A stretch of 64,000 nucleotides of DNA from Pseudomonas sp. P818 (GCF_000418555.1 NZ_ATKM01000013.1:180011-244010), one strand, 5' to 3'. Counted from the stretch's first letter, positions 1 to 8,958 are shown. Translations and numbers: made by a program. The notes: generated from the letters alone by a model not told the origin.

Positions 1-2
1 TG

Positions 3-1349
3 GTGTTCTCCGACCGTCAGGCCACGCGCATGGAACGCGCGATGGCCAACATGGAGTTCGGGTTTGGCGAGGGCGGCTATCAGCCGTCCGAGTTCATCAA
101 GAGATACCTGCCGCAAGGCACGTTCGACCTGCTCATCGCCGACGAGGCACACGAGTACAAGAACGGCGGCAGTGCCCAGGGCCAAGCCATGGGCGTGCTG
201 GCGGCGAAGGCTCGCAAAACCTTGCTGCTGACCGGCACGTTGATGGGCGGCTACGGGGACGACCTGTTCTACCTGCTGTTCCGAGCCCTTCCCGGGCGGA
301 TGATCGAAGACGGCTACCGCCCGACCACGAGCGGCAGCATGACCTCGGCCGCGATGGCGTTCATGCGCGATCACGGGGTCTTGAAGGACATCTACTCCGA
401 GAGCGCCGGCACGGCGCACAAGACGGCCAAGGGCACCAAGGTATCGGTGCGCACGGTCAAAGCCCCGGGCTTCGGCCCCAAGGGCGTCTTGCGCTGCATC
501 CTGCCGTTCACGATCTTCCTCAAGCTCAAGGACATCGGCGGCAACGTCCTGCCGCCGTATGACGAAGAGTTCCGCGAAGTCGCGATGGACACGGCGCAAG
601 CCGCGGCCTACCGCGATCTGGCGGGCCGGCTGACCGCGGAGCTGAAACAGGCTCTGGCGCGACGCGATACGACTCTGCTGGGTGTGGTCCTCAACGTGCT
701 GCTGGCCTGGCCGGATTGCTGCTTCCGGTCGGAAACCGTGGTGCATCCGCGCACGCGCAACACCTTGGCGTTCGTCCCGGCTCAGTTCAACGAGTTCGAG
801 ATCAGCCCCAAGGAGCGTGAGCTGATCGATATCTGCAAACAGGAGAAGGCGCAGGGCCGCAAGGTCCTCGCCTACACGGTCTATACCGGCACGCGCGACA
901 CCACGTCGCGCCTGAAGGTACTGCTGGAGCAGGAAGGTTTCAAGGTGGCGGTGCTGCGCGCGAGCGTGGATGCAAGCCGCCGCGAGGACTGGATTGCCGA
1001 GCAACTGGATCGTGGCATCGACGTGCTCATCACCAACCCCGAGTTGGTCAAGACGGGATTGGACCTGTTGGATTTCCCGACAATCGTGTTCATGCAGTCG
1101 GGCTACAACGTGTACTCGCTCCAGCAGGCGGCCCGCCGCTCCTGGCGCATCGGGCAGAAGCACCCCGTGCGCGTGATCTATCTCGGCTACGCCGGTTCCT
1201 CGCAGATGACATGCCTCGAACTGATGGCCAAGAAGATCATGGTCTCGCAGTCCACCTCGGGCGATGTACCCGAATCGGGGCTGGATGTCCTGAACCAGGA
1301 TGGTGATTCCGTCGAGGTCGCACTGGCCCGGCAACTGGTCGCCGCCTGA
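3..1349 (+). CDS. SNF2/DEAH-box helicase, C-terminal part (5' end outside window)
   Basis: The visible 448 residues are the ATP-binding and helicase-C half of a superfamily 2 helicase of SNF2 type. A DEAH Walker B box lies near residues 47-50, and motif III is seen as LTGTLMGG. The end holds the SNF2 motif VI arrangement QQAARRSWRIGQ. Walker A is not visible, so the gene continues upstream of the window. Large helicases of this type are common in PFGI-1-class ICEs just before the pilus/transfer block, which fits this position. The substrate and exact role are not known; DNA processing during transfer is an inference. The GTG at base 3 is only the first start-like codon in the frame and should not be read as the true start. 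Confidence 0.85.
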   Translation: MFSDRQATRMERAMANMEFGFGEGGYQPSEFIKRYLPQGTFDLLIADEAHEYKNGGSAQGQAMGVLAAKARKTLLLTGTLMGGYGDDLFYLLFRALPGRMIEDGYRPTTSGSMTSAAMAFMRDHGVLKDIYSESAGTAHKTAKGTKVSVRTVKAPGFGPKGVLRCILPFTIFLKLKDIGGNVLPPYDEEFREVAMDTAQAAAYRDLAGRLTAELKQALARRDTTLLGVVLNVLLAWPDCCFRSETVVHPRTRNTLAFVPAQFNEFEISPKERELIDICKQEKAQGRKVLAYTVYTGTRDTTSRLKVLLEQEGFKVAVLRASVDASRREDWIAEQLDRGIDVLITNPELVKTGLDLLDFPTIVFMQSGYNVYSLQQAARRSWRIGQKHPVRVIYLGYAGSSQMTCLELMAKKIMVSQSTSGDVPESGLDVLNQDGDSVEVALARQLVAA

Positions 1350-1403
1350 TTCCCACGCCACAAGCCGGCCTAGCGCCGCCGGCATTTCTGTTGTTCCCAC
1401 CTT

Positions 1404-1446
1404 GCAGCCACGCCCACGTTCTCCGTGGACGTGGCTGCGCTTTTTT
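1404..1446 (+). terminator. Rho-independent terminator after the helicase gene
   Basis: A stem pairing GCAGCCACG with CGTGGCTGC, with further CACG/CGTG pairing inside it, is followed directly by a run of six T. It lies between the helicase stop and the next ribosome binding site, so it should end helicase transcription. Confidence 0.75.
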
Positions 1447-1464
1447 CATCCCAAGGAGATTTCC

Positions 1465-1671
1465 ATGAATACCAACACCCAACCGTCCGAAGCCATCGAC
1501 ACCCAACGGAAGCTGGAAGCCGAGATTGCGGATTTCCTGCGGCAGCGCATCGAAGATGGGAACCTCGATGCGGAGGACATCCCTGTGCGCCTGGCACGCT
1601 ATGGTCTGATGGCCCCCGAGGCGTTCCTCGCCGAAATGCGTGAGCGCATGGGCATCGACGACGAGAAATAA
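1465..1671 (+). CDS. Small conserved ICE protein of unknown function
   Basis: This is a 68-residue soluble acidic protein with no signal peptide or membrane segment. The start is well supported: an AAGGAG ribosome binding site lies at 1452-1457, eight bases before the ATG. The sequence looks mainly helical (KLEAEIADFLRQRIEDG, then LARYGLMAPEAFLAEMRERM). It is isolated by a terminator on each side and so is probably transcribed on its own. I recognise it only as a type of small protein often found between the helicase and the PilL-like gene of PFGI-1-class ICEs. No function can be assigned. Confidence 0.65.
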   Translation: MNTNTQPSEAIDTQRKLEAEIADFLRQRIEDGNLDAEDIPVRLARYGLMAPEAFLAEMRERMGIDDEK

Positions 1672-1686
1672 GAGACCCATTTTCAC

Positions 1687-1711
1687 AGGCCCCAACTTGG
1701 GGCCTTTCTTT
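1687..1711 (+). terminator. Rho-independent terminator
   Basis: The stem AGGCCCC / GGGGCCT has a four-base AACT loop and is followed by TTTCTTT. It lies 16 bases after the stop codon of the small gene. Confidence 0.8.
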
Positions 1712-1818
1712 GGTGAAGGCGCTGCCGGCAAATCGGGCGCTGTCTGGTTCGCATTGTTTGCTGCCGCTCGTAGCCCGAGCGGCGATGGTGAGGGCTCGAT
1801 GTTTCAGGACGCCGAGCT

Positions 1819-2418
1819 ATGTGCCCCTCTCCACCCTGGTTTCACCATCCCGAACGCCGCCTGCTGGCGGGATTTTTCGGCCTGCTTTGGTCGGTGCTGG
1901 CCGGTGGCTGCGCGACGACGACTGCGCCGGTCGCGCCCGACACCATCGAGGAAGTCTCGGCCGCGCCCGAACCCGAAGCGCCCGAGTACATCCCGGTCGT
2001 GCGCTACGCCCGCTACACGCTGGTCGAACTGGCCCCTACAGCGGCGCAGCGCGACCTGCTGTTGCAGACCATCGACGTGTCGATGCCCGAGGATGCCCGC
2101 GCCACGGTCGGCGATGGGCTGCGGCATGTGCTCAAGCGCAGCGGCTACAGCCTGTGCCAAACGGCGCATGCCGTGATCGAGCTGTATGAGCTGCCGCTCC
2201 CGGCGGCGCACCTGCATCTCGGTCCCATGACCTTGCGCGATGCGCTGCTCACCCTGGCTGGTCCGGCCTGGGAACTGCACGCGGATGACCGCGCACGACA
2301 GATTTGCTTCGAGCGGCCCGGCGACAGCGTGGCCGCCGAACCCATGCCCGAACCGACCGCCGCCGATGCGGTGCAGACCTTCCCGCTGATGCCTTCCACT
2401 CCAGGAGGCCAGCCGTGA
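1819..2418 (+). CDS. PilL-like ICE lipoprotein (TIGR03748 family)
   Basis: This 199-residue protein has an N-terminal signal segment ending in a lipobox, LAGGC, so it is predicted to be a lipoprotein. The rest matches the short PilL2-like protein that opens the transfer region of PFGI-1-class ICEs. Recognisable parts are the YARYTLVELAPTAAQRDLL stretch and a LGPMTLRDALLTLAGPAWEL domain resembling the secretin-associated N-domain of type IV pilus proteins. It probably sits in the outer membrane or periplasm as part of the mating apparatus. Its TGA stop overlaps the GTG start of the next gene, so the two are translationally coupled. The family assignment comes from the recognisable sequence and position. 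Confidence 0.85.
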   Translation: MCPSPPWFHHPERRLLAGFFGLLWSVLAGGCATTTAPVAPDTIEEVSAAPEPEAPEYIPVVRYARYTLVELAPTAAQRDLLLQTIDVSMPEDARATVGDGLRHVLKRSGYSLCQTAHAVIELYELPLPAAHLHLGPMTLRDALLTLAGPAWELHADDRARQICFERPGDSVAAEPMPEPTAADAVQTFPLMPSTPGGQP

Positions 2419-3056
2419 ACGCTCCGCAATCTTCGCGTCGCCCGACCGCCGCCGTGGTGGTGCAAAGCATGCTCTGGCTCTGGCTGCTCGGTCTAAGCGT
2501 CATCGTGGCCCTCGGCTACCAGGCGATGAGCGACCAGGCCGACCAGGAACGGCTCGATTCCCGTCTGCAACGCCTCGAAGCGCAGGCGGTGGCCCTGGCC
2601 GAGGCCATCGAGACCATCCAGCAGCGTCCGGCCGTCGCAACGGCGGCGGACCTCAAAGACACCCGCCAAATCCTGGAAGCACGCGCTTCCCAGGTTGAGA
2701 AAACACTGAGCGGCTACGCAGCCGCCGACGACCTTCAGGCGCTGCGCGCGGAGATCGAGCAGATCAAGACGCGCCAGACCGCCGCGCGTGCAGCAGCCCC
2801 CGTCCAGCCGCGCACATCGAGCAAGCCCGCCGCCAAGTCTGAACCGCCGCCATTGCCGTTCCGCATCGTCGGCGCCGAACTGCGCGCCGGCCAGCGCAGC
2901 GTGTCCGTCGCGCCGAGCAGTGGGGACTTCACGCCCGACCAGCTTCAGGTGCTGCTGCCCGGTGATGCGGTCGGCCCATGGCGCTTGCAGGCAATCGATG
3001 GCAGCGCCGCGGTGTTCCAAGCCGGCGACCAGACCCGTCGCGTGGCGATTCCCTGA
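2415..3056 (+). CDS. ICE membrane protein with coiled coil, unknown function
   Basis: The gene starts at a GTG embedded in the stop of the preceding gene, with AGGAGG at 2402-2407. The 213-residue product has one membrane segment (about residues 14-34) followed by a helical coiled-coil region of about 90 residues. A proline- and alanine-rich linker then leads to a small C-terminal domain of about 70 residues beginning PFRIVGAEL. The layout suggests an inner-membrane protein with a periplasmic coiled coil and globular head. It sits between the PilL-like and TIGR03759 genes, as in other PFGI-1-class ICEs. I know no function; a structural role in the conjugation channel is inferred only from position. 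Confidence 0.75.
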   Translation: MNAPQSSRRPTAAVVVQSMLWLWLLGLSVIVALGYQAMSDQADQERLDSRLQRLEAQAVALAEAIETIQQRPAVATAADLKDTRQILEARASQVEKTLSGYAAADDLQALRAEIEQIKTRQTAARAAAPVQPRTSSKPAAKSEPPPLPFRIVGAELRAGQRSVSVAPSSGDFTPDQLQVLLPGDAVGPWRLQAIDGSAAVFQAGDQTRRVAIP

Positions 3057-3070
3057 TCGGAGCACACCAC

Positions 3071-3796
3071 ATGAAGCCGTCGATCATCCTTTCCGCACTC
3101 CTACTGGCTTCAGTCCAGTGGCCCGCGTGGGCGCAGCAGTCAGCCACGGCTCCCGCTCGCAATGCGCAGAGCCAGGAGCGCCCGCTGGCCGCCCGCGTCC
3201 TGGACGACCGAGTAGCAAGCAACTGGGGCCTCCAACCCCAGGAATGGGTGCGTTACCGCGAGCTGATGGATGGGCCGCTGGGAATCTACTCGCCCAACCT
3301 GGACCCGCTGTCTGCCCTAGGCATCGAGGCACGGACCGACGAAGAACGGCGGCGCTATGCAGAGCTGCAGGTGCAAATCGAAGCACGCCGCGTCGAGAAG
3401 TTGCTCGCCTACCAACGCGCCTACGACGAAGCCTGGCAGCGCCTGAACCCCGGCATGCAGCGCGTGAACCTGCCCGACGACGGGCCGGGCGCCGGCACCG
3501 CGCGCGGCAGCGGCCGAATGGCGGTGTTCGTCAAGGACGGCTGCGCGGCCTGTGGGCAGCTCGTGCAGCGCCTGCAATCCTCGGGTGCCGAGTTCGACCT
3601 GTATATGGTGGGCAGCCGCCAGGACGATGCACGCATCCGCGACTGGGCCAAGCGCGCGCAGATCGACCCGGCGCGCGTGCGCAGCGGCAGCATTACCCTC
3701 AACCACGACGGCGGCCGCTGGCTGTCGCTGGGCCTGCCCGGTGACTTGCCCGCGGCTGTGCGCGAGGTGAACGGCCAATGGCAGCGTCAGCCGTAG
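3071..3796 (+). CDS. TIGR03759-family ICE protein with thioredoxin-like CxxC
   Basis: This is a 241-residue protein with a cleavable signal peptide (cleavage near AWA-QQ, residue 21), so it is exported. A conserved block, NWGLQPQEWVRYRELMDGP, and a C-terminal domain with CAAC at residues 158-161 identify it as the TIGR03759 (PFL_4693) ICE family. The CxxC within a FVKDGCAACGQLV context resembles a thioredoxin-like fold. A redox or disulfide role in assembling the cysteine-rich transfer proteins nearby is plausible, but it is my inference. The stop overlaps the start of the transglycosylase gene by 19 bases. The chosen ATG gives a clean signal peptide. Confidence 0.85.
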   Translation: MKPSIILSALLLASVQWPAWAQQSATAPARNAQSQERPLAARVLDDRVASNWGLQPQEWVRYRELMDGPLGIYSPNLDPLSALGIEARTDEERRRYAELQVQIEARRVEKLLAYQRAYDEAWQRLNPGMQRVNLPDDGPGAGTARGSGRMAVFVKDGCAACGQLVQRLQSSGAEFDLYMVGSRQDDARIRDWAKRAQIDPARVRSGSITLNHDGGRWLSLGLPGDLPAAVREVNGQWQRQP

Positions 3797-4383
3797 CGGC
3801 CACCTCCGTCTCGCAGCTCCTGCGCGCACTGGTGCTTGCTACCGGCCTGTGCGCCTGCGCCGTCCATGCCCAGGAGGTTCCACCACCGGCCTACCAACTC
3901 GCCGCACAGCGGGCGGGCATCCCCTCGACCGTGCTCTTCGCCGTGGCCTTGCAGGAGAGCGGTGTTCGGCGCAACGGGCGCATCGTCCCGTGGCCGTGGT
4001 CCCTCAATGTCGCCGGCCAGTCGCGCCGCTTCGCCACGCGCGCCGACGCCTGCTCGGGCTTGCAACAGGCAATGCGCGCCACGCCCCACACGCGCATCGA
4101 TGCAGGCCTGGGCCAGATCAACCTCGGTTACCACAAGCACCGCTTCACCAGCGCGTGCGACCTGCTGGACCCCTATCGCAACCTCGCCATCGCCGCTGAG
4201 ATCCTGAAGGAGCAGCACACGTCCGGCGAAGACTGGCTGTTGGCGATCGGCCGCTACCACCGTCCTGCGGGCGGCGAGCCCGCCGCCCGCTACCGGCGCA
4301 GCGTGTCGCGCCATCTCGCGCGTGTGCAGGGCGCACGCCCAAACGCCGCGGTGCTCGCCACGCGCCAGGAGACTTCCCCATGA
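3778..4383 (+). CDS. Lytic transglycosylase (SLT domain) of the ICE transfer region
   Basis: This 201-residue exported protein has a hydrophobic signal segment over residues 12-32. The soluble-lytic-transglycosylase fold follows, with the catalytic glutamate in ALQESGV (Glu60) and the conserved GLGQINLGY block near residues 108-116. Enzymes of this type cut the glycan strands of peptidoglycan so that the secretion channel can cross the periplasm. The gene overlaps its upstream neighbour by 19 bases and its downstream neighbour by 4 (ATGA), so it belongs to the transfer operon. The length is typical of specialised conjugation transglycosylases. Confidence 0.88.
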   Translation: MAASAVAATSVSQLLRALVLATGLCACAVHAQEVPPPAYQLAAQRAGIPSTVLFAVALQESGVRRNGRIVPWPWSLNVAGQSRRFATRADACSGLQQAMRATPHTRIDAGLGQINLGYHKHRFTSACDLLDPYRNLAIAAEILKEQHTSGEDWLLAIGRYHRPAGGEPAARYRRSVSRHLARVQGARPNAAVLATRQETSP

Positions 4384-4919
4384 CGAAATCCCATCTGGCC
4401 CTGCGGGGCCTGCTTGTGCTGCTGGCGGGTCTGCCGCTGGCATCGCGTGCCGGCGATCCGCTGATCGTGGTCGAAGATCGCGGTGGCACGTCGGCGCTGC
4501 CGTACTACGAGGCCCTCAACCTCCAGCCGCGCGCCGATGTCCCGGCCCGGCCGCCCATTCCGACGCCACAGGTTCCCGCCACACCCGCGGACGAGGCAGC
4601 GATGCTGCCGGTGCGCAGCACCAAACTCACGCCTGGCACCGTCGCTCGGCGCGTGATCGAAGCGCCCGGCCTGCGGCCGTTCGTGGTCATCGGCGACGAC
4701 GACGCCTCCCGGGCCTGGTTGCAGCGCCGCGGCGTTGCTTTGCGCGAACGCGGCGCGGTCGGCCTAGTGGTCAATGTCGAGACCGCGCAGGGCCTGGCAG
4801 GGCTGCGTGCCCTGGTGCCGGGCGTGCCGCTCGCGCCCGTAGCCGGAGACGACCTGGCCGATCGCCTAGGCCTGCGGCATTACCCGGCGCTGATCACGGC
4901 CACCGGCATCGAGCAATGA
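4380..4919 (+). CDS. TIGR03765-family ICE protein (PFL_4695)
   Basis: This 179-residue protein has a signal peptide (residues 1-24) and is predicted to be periplasmic. The block PLIVVEDRGGTSALPYYEAL after the signal and the C-terminal HYPALITATGIEQ are the recognisable signature of the TIGR03765 family, which is restricted to PFGI-1-class ICEs. The domain RPFVVIGDDDASRAWLQRRG looks like an alpha/beta TrbC/thioredoxin-like fold. It overlaps the transglycosylase gene by ATGA and lies five bases before traD. The biochemical role is unknown. Confidence 0.85.
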   Translation: MTKSHLALRGLLVLLAGLPLASRAGDPLIVVEDRGGTSALPYYEALNLQPRADVPARPPIPTPQVPATPADEAAMLPVRSTKLTPGTVARRVIEAPGLRPFVVIGDDDASRAWLQRRGVALRERGAVGLVVNVETAQGLAGLRALVPGVPLAPVAGDDLADRLGLRHYPALITATGIEQ

Positions 4920-4923
4920 AGCC

Positions 4924-7113
4924 ATGTCGGGGAAACAGCCGGTCGAGGTTCTGCTACGCCCAGCGGTGGAGCTATACACCGTCGCAGCGTGTGCAGGCGC
5001 CGCGTTTCTGTCCCTGGTGGCCCCGTGGTCGCTCGCGCTGAGTCCGGCCATGGGCGTCGGCAGCGCCCTGGCGTTCGGCGCCTACGGCGCGATCCGCTAC
5101 CGCGACGCTCGCGTCATCCTGCGTTATAGGCGCAACATCCGCCGCCTGCCGCGTTACGTGATGACGAGCAAGGATGTGCCCGTCAGCCAGCAGCGGCTTT
5201 TCATCGGGCGCGGATTCCTGTGGGAGCAGAAGCACACCCATAGGCTCATGCAGACATACCGGCCGGAGTTTCGCCGCTACGCGGAGCCGACACCGGCCTA
5301 TCGCCTGGCGCGTCGGCTGGAGGAACGGCTGGAGTTTGCGCCGTTCCCGCTGTCCCGGCTCTCCGCTCTCACGGGCTGGGACGTTCCGTTCAACCCTGTG
5401 CGCCCGCTGCCACCTGTAGGTGGCCTGCCGCGGCTGCATGGCATCGAACCCGACGAGGTGGACGTCAGCCTGCCGCTGGGTGAGCGCGTCGGACATTCGC
5501 TGGTGCTGGGCACGACGCGCGTGGGCAAGACGCGGCTGGCCGAGCTGTTTGTGACTCAGGACATCCGTCGCAAGAACGCTGCCGGCGAGCACGAGGTCGT
5601 GATCGTTATCGATCCCAAGGGCGACGCGGATCTCCTGAAGCGGATGTACGTCGAAGCCCAGCGCGCAGGCCGTGAAGGCGAGTTCTACATCTTCCACCTC
5701 GGTTGGCCGGAAATCAGCGCCCGCTACAACGCGGTAGGACGCTTCGGTCGCATCTCGGAAGTCGCCACCCGTATCGCAGGGCAACTCTCCGGTGAAGGCA
5801 ACAGCGCGGCCTTCCGGGAGTTCGCGTGGCGCTTCGTCAACATCATTGCCCGCGCTTTGGTGGAACTGGGGCAGCGCCCGGACTACATGCTGATCCAGCG
5901 GCACGTCATCAACATCGACGCACTGTTTATCGAGTACGCCCAGCACTACTTCGCCAAGACCGAGCCCAAGGCCTGGGAGGTGATCGTCCAGATCGAGGCC
6001 AAGCTCAACGAGAAGAACATCCCGCGCAACATGATCGGGCGCGAGAAGCGCGTGGTCGCGCTGGAGCAGTACCTTTCCCAGGCGCGCAACTACGACCCGG
6101 TGCTCGACGGCTTGCGCTCGGCAGTTCGGTACGACAAGACCTACTTCGACAAGATCGTCGCATCGTTGCTGCCGCTGCTGGAAAAGCTCACCAGCGGCAA
6201 GATCGCCCAGCTCCTGGCCCCGAATTACTCCGACCTGACCGACCCGCGCCCGATCTTCGATTGGATGCAAGTCATCAGGAAGCGCGCCATCGTCTATGTG
6301 GGACTGGACGCGCTGTCCGACGCCGAGGTTGCCGCAGCGGTCGGCAACTCCATGTTCTCCGACCTGGTTTCGGTCGCGGGCCATATCTACAAGCACGGGA
6401 TCGACGATGGCCTGCCGGGCGCATCCGCTGGCACGCGCGTGCCGATCAATGTCCATGCGGACGAATTCAATGAACTCATGGGTGACGAATTCGTGCCCCT
6501 GATCAACAAGGGCGGCGGTGCCGGGCTACAGGTCACGGCGTACACACAGACCCTCTCGGATATCGAGGCCCGCATCGGCAACCGCGCGAAAGCTGGCCAG
6601 GTGATCGGCAACTTCAACAACCTGTTCATGCTGCGCGTGCGCGAGACGGCCACCGCCGAACTGCTGACGCGGCAGTTGCCGAAGGTCGAGGTCTATACCA
6701 CCACCATCGTCTCCGGGGCGACCGATAGCTCGGACATCCGTGGCGCGACGGATTTCACGTCGAACACCCAGGACCGCATCAGCATGTCCAGCGTGCCGAT
6801 GATCGAGCCATCGCACGTAGTCGGCCTGCCAAAAGGCCAGTGCTTCGCGCTGCTGCAAGGCGGCCAGCTTTGGAAGGTTCGCATGCCGCTGCCGACACCA
6901 GACCCGGATGAAGTGATGCCGGCGGATCTGCAGCAACTGGCCGGATACATGCGCCAGAGCTACAGCGAGGCCACGCAGTGGTGGGATTTCACCAGCTCCC
7001 CTGCCTTGCAGGATGCGGCCTTGCCCGATGACCTGCTGGACGATGCTGCTCCAGCCGAGCCTGCTGCGGTGGCCACCGACACCGACCACAGTACCGACGA
7101 GGCCGCGCCATGA
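4924..7113 (+). CDS. traD: Conjugative coupling protein TraD (SXT/TOL type)
   Basis: TraD is the VirD4-type ATPase that brings the relaxase-bound DNA strand to the secretion channel at the inner membrane. The 729-residue product has an N-terminal membrane hairpin (about residues 18-59). A Walker A box GTTRVGKT lies near residues 197-204 and a Walker B-like VVIVIDPKGDADLL near 222-235. A C-terminal RecA-like half follows with HADEFNELMGDEF and a conserved ATAELLTRQLPKVEV region. Length and motifs fit the SXT/TOL subfamily (TIGR03743/TIGR03754). The acidic C-terminus may contact the relaxosome, which is known for other coupling proteins and inferred here. The stop overlaps the next start by ATGA. 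Confidence 0.93.
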   Translation: MSGKQPVEVLLRPAVELYTVAACAGAAFLSLVAPWSLALSPAMGVGSALAFGAYGAIRYRDARVILRYRRNIRRLPRYVMTSKDVPVSQQRLFIGRGFLWEQKHTHRLMQTYRPEFRRYAEPTPAYRLARRLEERLEFAPFPLSRLSALTGWDVPFNPVRPLPPVGGLPRLHGIEPDEVDVSLPLGERVGHSLVLGTTRVGKTRLAELFVTQDIRRKNAAGEHEVVIVIDPKGDADLLKRMYVEAQRAGREGEFYIFHLGWPEISARYNAVGRFGRISEVATRIAGQLSGEGNSAAFREFAWRFVNIIARALVELGQRPDYMLIQRHVINIDALFIEYAQHYFAKTEPKAWEVIVQIEAKLNEKNIPRNMIGREKRVVALEQYLSQARNYDPVLDGLRSAVRYDKTYFDKIVASLLPLLEKLTSGKIAQLLAPNYSDLTDPRPIFDWMQVIRKRAIVYVGLDALSDAEVAAAVGNSMFSDLVSVAGHIYKHGIDDGLPGASAGTRVPINVHADEFNELMGDEFVPLINKGGGAGLQVTAYTQTLSDIEARIGNRAKAGQVIGNFNNLFMLRVRETATAELLTRQLPKVEVYTTTIVSGATDSSDIRGATDFTSNTQDRISMSSVPMIEPSHVVGLPKGQCFALLQGGQLWKVRMPLPTPDPDEVMPADLQQLAGYMRQSYSEATQWWDFTSSPALQDAALPDDLLDDAAPAEPAAVATDTDHSTDEAAP

Positions 7114-7859
7114 AGGACGCCGCCTCGACCGCGCAGCGGGAGCAGAACCAGCGCCAGGGTCTGATCGTCGGCACCATCACCTTGCCATTTCGCCTGCTCG
7201 GGGTATTGATTGGCTCGCTGCTGTTCTCGATCGTGGTGGAGTGCGTCGGCATGCACCTGTTCTGGAAGGATCAGGGCTGGCGCCATTCCCAGCAGATGTT
7301 GCAGTACGAGCTTGGGCACCTGTCCAGCCACTTCACGCGCAGCGTGGTCGTGCAGGAGCCAGGGCGCACGGCGCACGAGTTGGTGGATACAGGCTACGAA
7401 TGGGTGTTCGTTCGCTCGGGGCTGCTGGCGCGCATGAGCCAGACCGCCGAGCGCGTCCGCGCGCCCAGCCACGAGCAGGCGCGCAACTTCCGCTACTACA
7501 TCAGCCAAGTCTATGTCTGGGCCGAGAGCTACCTCATCGCCGCAGCCTTCACGACGCTGACCTTCCTAGTGCGCCTGCTGGTCCTGGTGCTCACGCTGCC
7601 ACTGATCTTCACGGCCGCCTTCGTCGGTCTGATTGACGGTCTGGTGCGACGCGACGTGCGCAGGTTCGGCGCGGGCCGCGAATCCGGGTTCATCTACCAC
7701 CGTGCAAAAGCCAGCCTCATGCCGCTGGCCGTGCTGCCGTGGATCACGTACCTGGCGCTGCCGATCTCGGTGCATCCATTGCTGATCCTGTTGCCGAGCG
7801 CCGCCTTGCTGGGACTGGCCGTGAGCCTGACTGCGGGCAGCTTCAAGAAGTACCTCTAG
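7110..7859 (+). CDS. ICE integral membrane protein, TIGR03747 family (PFL_4697)
   Basis: This 249-residue protein has about four membrane segments (near residues 20-45, 135-165, 170-190 and 205-240). A central soluble part contains the conserved stretch ARNFRYYISQVYVWAESYL. It matches the TIGR03747 family, found next to traD in PFGI-1-class ICEs, and is translationally coupled to traD by the ATGA overlap. It probably forms part of the inner-membrane platform. No catalytic motif is visible. A 98-base intergenic gap follows, so the RAQPRD gene may have its own start of transcription. Confidence 0.88.
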   Translation: MKDAASTAQREQNQRQGLIVGTITLPFRLLGVLIGSLLFSIVVECVGMHLFWKDQGWRHSQQMLQYELGHLSSHFTRSVVVQEPGRTAHELVDTGYEWVFVRSGLLARMSQTAERVRAPSHEQARNFRYYISQVYVWAESYLIAAAFTTLTFLVRLLVLVLTLPLIFTAAFVGLIDGLVRRDVRRFGAGRESGFIYHRAKASLMPLAVLPWITYLALPISVHPLLILLPSAALLGLAVSLTAGSFKKYL

Positions 7860-7957
7860 CAGATCAATCCGGTCATCTGCAGGTTCCTATTGTTTGCGGC
7901 CTGAAACAGCCCCGATCTCCACGATCTAGCCATTGCTGATCACACAGGAATGGCGCG

Positions 7958-8341
7958 ATGTTGGCTCCGATCTGGCTGCGCGCCGCGCATCGCGGCGTGC
8001 CCACTTTTCTCGTGACGGCCCTTGTACTGGGTCAGTCCTCGATGGCGTTGGCCGAGTCCCCGGCGCAGCGTCAGGAGTTGGTCGCAGCGCTGCGCCAGCT
8101 CGACGCGCTGGAGCGCACCGTCGCCGACAGCGCTACGCATGCCCCCATCCAGCCGGGCGAGCGCTACCACTTCGATTACCCGAGGCTGCTGGCTGACCTG
8201 GCGCGCGTGCGCGCCGGCATCCAGGCCCATCTCACACCGTCGCGCGCCCAGCCGCGCGACGCCTCCGAACTGATCGGCGACTACCGCACGGAGCGGGTCG
8301 TCCCGCCATCACCGCCGACGACCACGGAGGGCAAGCCATGA
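7958..8341 (+). CDS. RAQPRD-family ICE protein
   Basis: The signature RAQPRD that names the family is present literally near residue 105. The 127-residue product begins with a signal peptide (hydrophobic stretch FLVTALVLGQSSMALA) and is then largely helical, so it should be a small periplasmic protein. The ATG at 7958 is supported by an AGGA ribosome binding site at 7946-7949. The gene heads a run of small T4SS genes and overlaps the next one by ATGA. The function in conjugation is unknown, but the family is a reliable marker of this ICE class. Confidence 0.92.
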   Translation: MLAPIWLRAAHRGVPTFLVTALVLGQSSMALAESPAQRQELVAALRQLDALERTVADSATHAPIQPGERYHFDYPRLLADLARVRAGIQAHLTPSRAQPRDASELIGDYRTERVVPPSPPTTTEGKP

Positions 8342-8571
8342 ACGGCGCCCAGGTCTCGGCATTTCAAGCCAACAGCGGCATCGCGCCTTCAGCGATGGCG
8401 ACCGTCCTGGTCGGCGTCGTGTTCGCGGTCCTGCTCGTCTGGGGCGTCTGGGCCATGCGAACGGCCTACGTGGGGTGGTCCGAAAGCCGCCTCAACCAGC
8501 GCCAGTTCCTCGGCGTCTGCATCCGATTCGTCGCGATGTACCTCGTCCTGACTTTCTTCCTCCTCTCCTGA
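8338..8571 (+). CDS. TIGR03758-family small membrane protein (PFL_4701)
   Basis: This is a 77-residue protein with two membrane segments (about residues 20-40 and 55-75) and a short linker between them containing GWSESRLNQRQFL. Position, size and topology match the TIGR03758 (DUF3262) family of PFGI-1-class ICEs. It begins inside the stop of the RAQPRD gene, so the two are co-translated. It may be a small pilin-like or channel subunit, as suggested by its place beside the TIGR03745 protein; this is inference. Confidence 0.85.
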   Translation: MNGAQVSAFQANSGIAPSAMATVLVGVVFAVLLVWGVWAMRTAYVGWSESRLNQRQFLGVCIRFVAMYLVLTFFLLS

Positions 8572-8587
8572 CCTGAAAGGCATGACC

Positions 8588-8947
8588 ATGCAAAACCGCA
8601 TCCTCACTTCCCGTCTTGCCCAGCGCGCCACCGTGGCCCTGGGCACCGCAGCGCTGCCCGCCCTGTCGTTCGCGCAGGGTCTGCCGCAGTTGGAGAACCC
8701 GACCCGCGGCACAGGCAACGGCATCATGGAAACGATCCGCAACTACGGCTACGACATCATCATGCTCGTGGCTCTGCTGGTGGTGGCGTCCATGTTCATC
8801 GGCGTGTGCTACCACGCCTACGGGACCTACGCGGAAATCCACACAGGCCGCAAGACGTGGGGCCAGTTCGGCCTCACGGTCGCCATCGGCGCCGTCTTGC
8901 TCGTGATCGGCATCTGGCTGCTCACCGAAGCCACCGGCATCCTGTAA
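8588..8947 (+). CDS. TIGR03745-family membrane protein (PFL_4702), pilin-like
   Basis: The 119-residue product has a signal peptide ending near LSFAQG and then two long membrane helices separated by a short polar loop, the layout of VirB2/TraA-type pilins. TIGR03745 proteins occupy this slot in the GI-type secretion system. An ATG also exists at 8582, but the purine-rich GAAAGG at 8574-8579 is best spaced for 8588. A major-pilin role is inferred from topology and position, not shown. Confidence 0.85.
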   Translation: MQNRILTSRLAQRATVALGTAALPALSFAQGLPQLENPTRGTGNGIMETIRNYGYDIIMLVALLVVASMFIGVCYHAYGTYAEIHTGRKTWGQFGLTVAIGAVLLVIGIWLLTEATGIL

Positions 8948-8958
8948 GCGAGGCCGGT

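Noticed and set aside
4972..6456. Minus-strand open frame opposite traD
   Set aside because: Antisense shadow of the coupling protein gene, with no domain match and no ribosome binding site.
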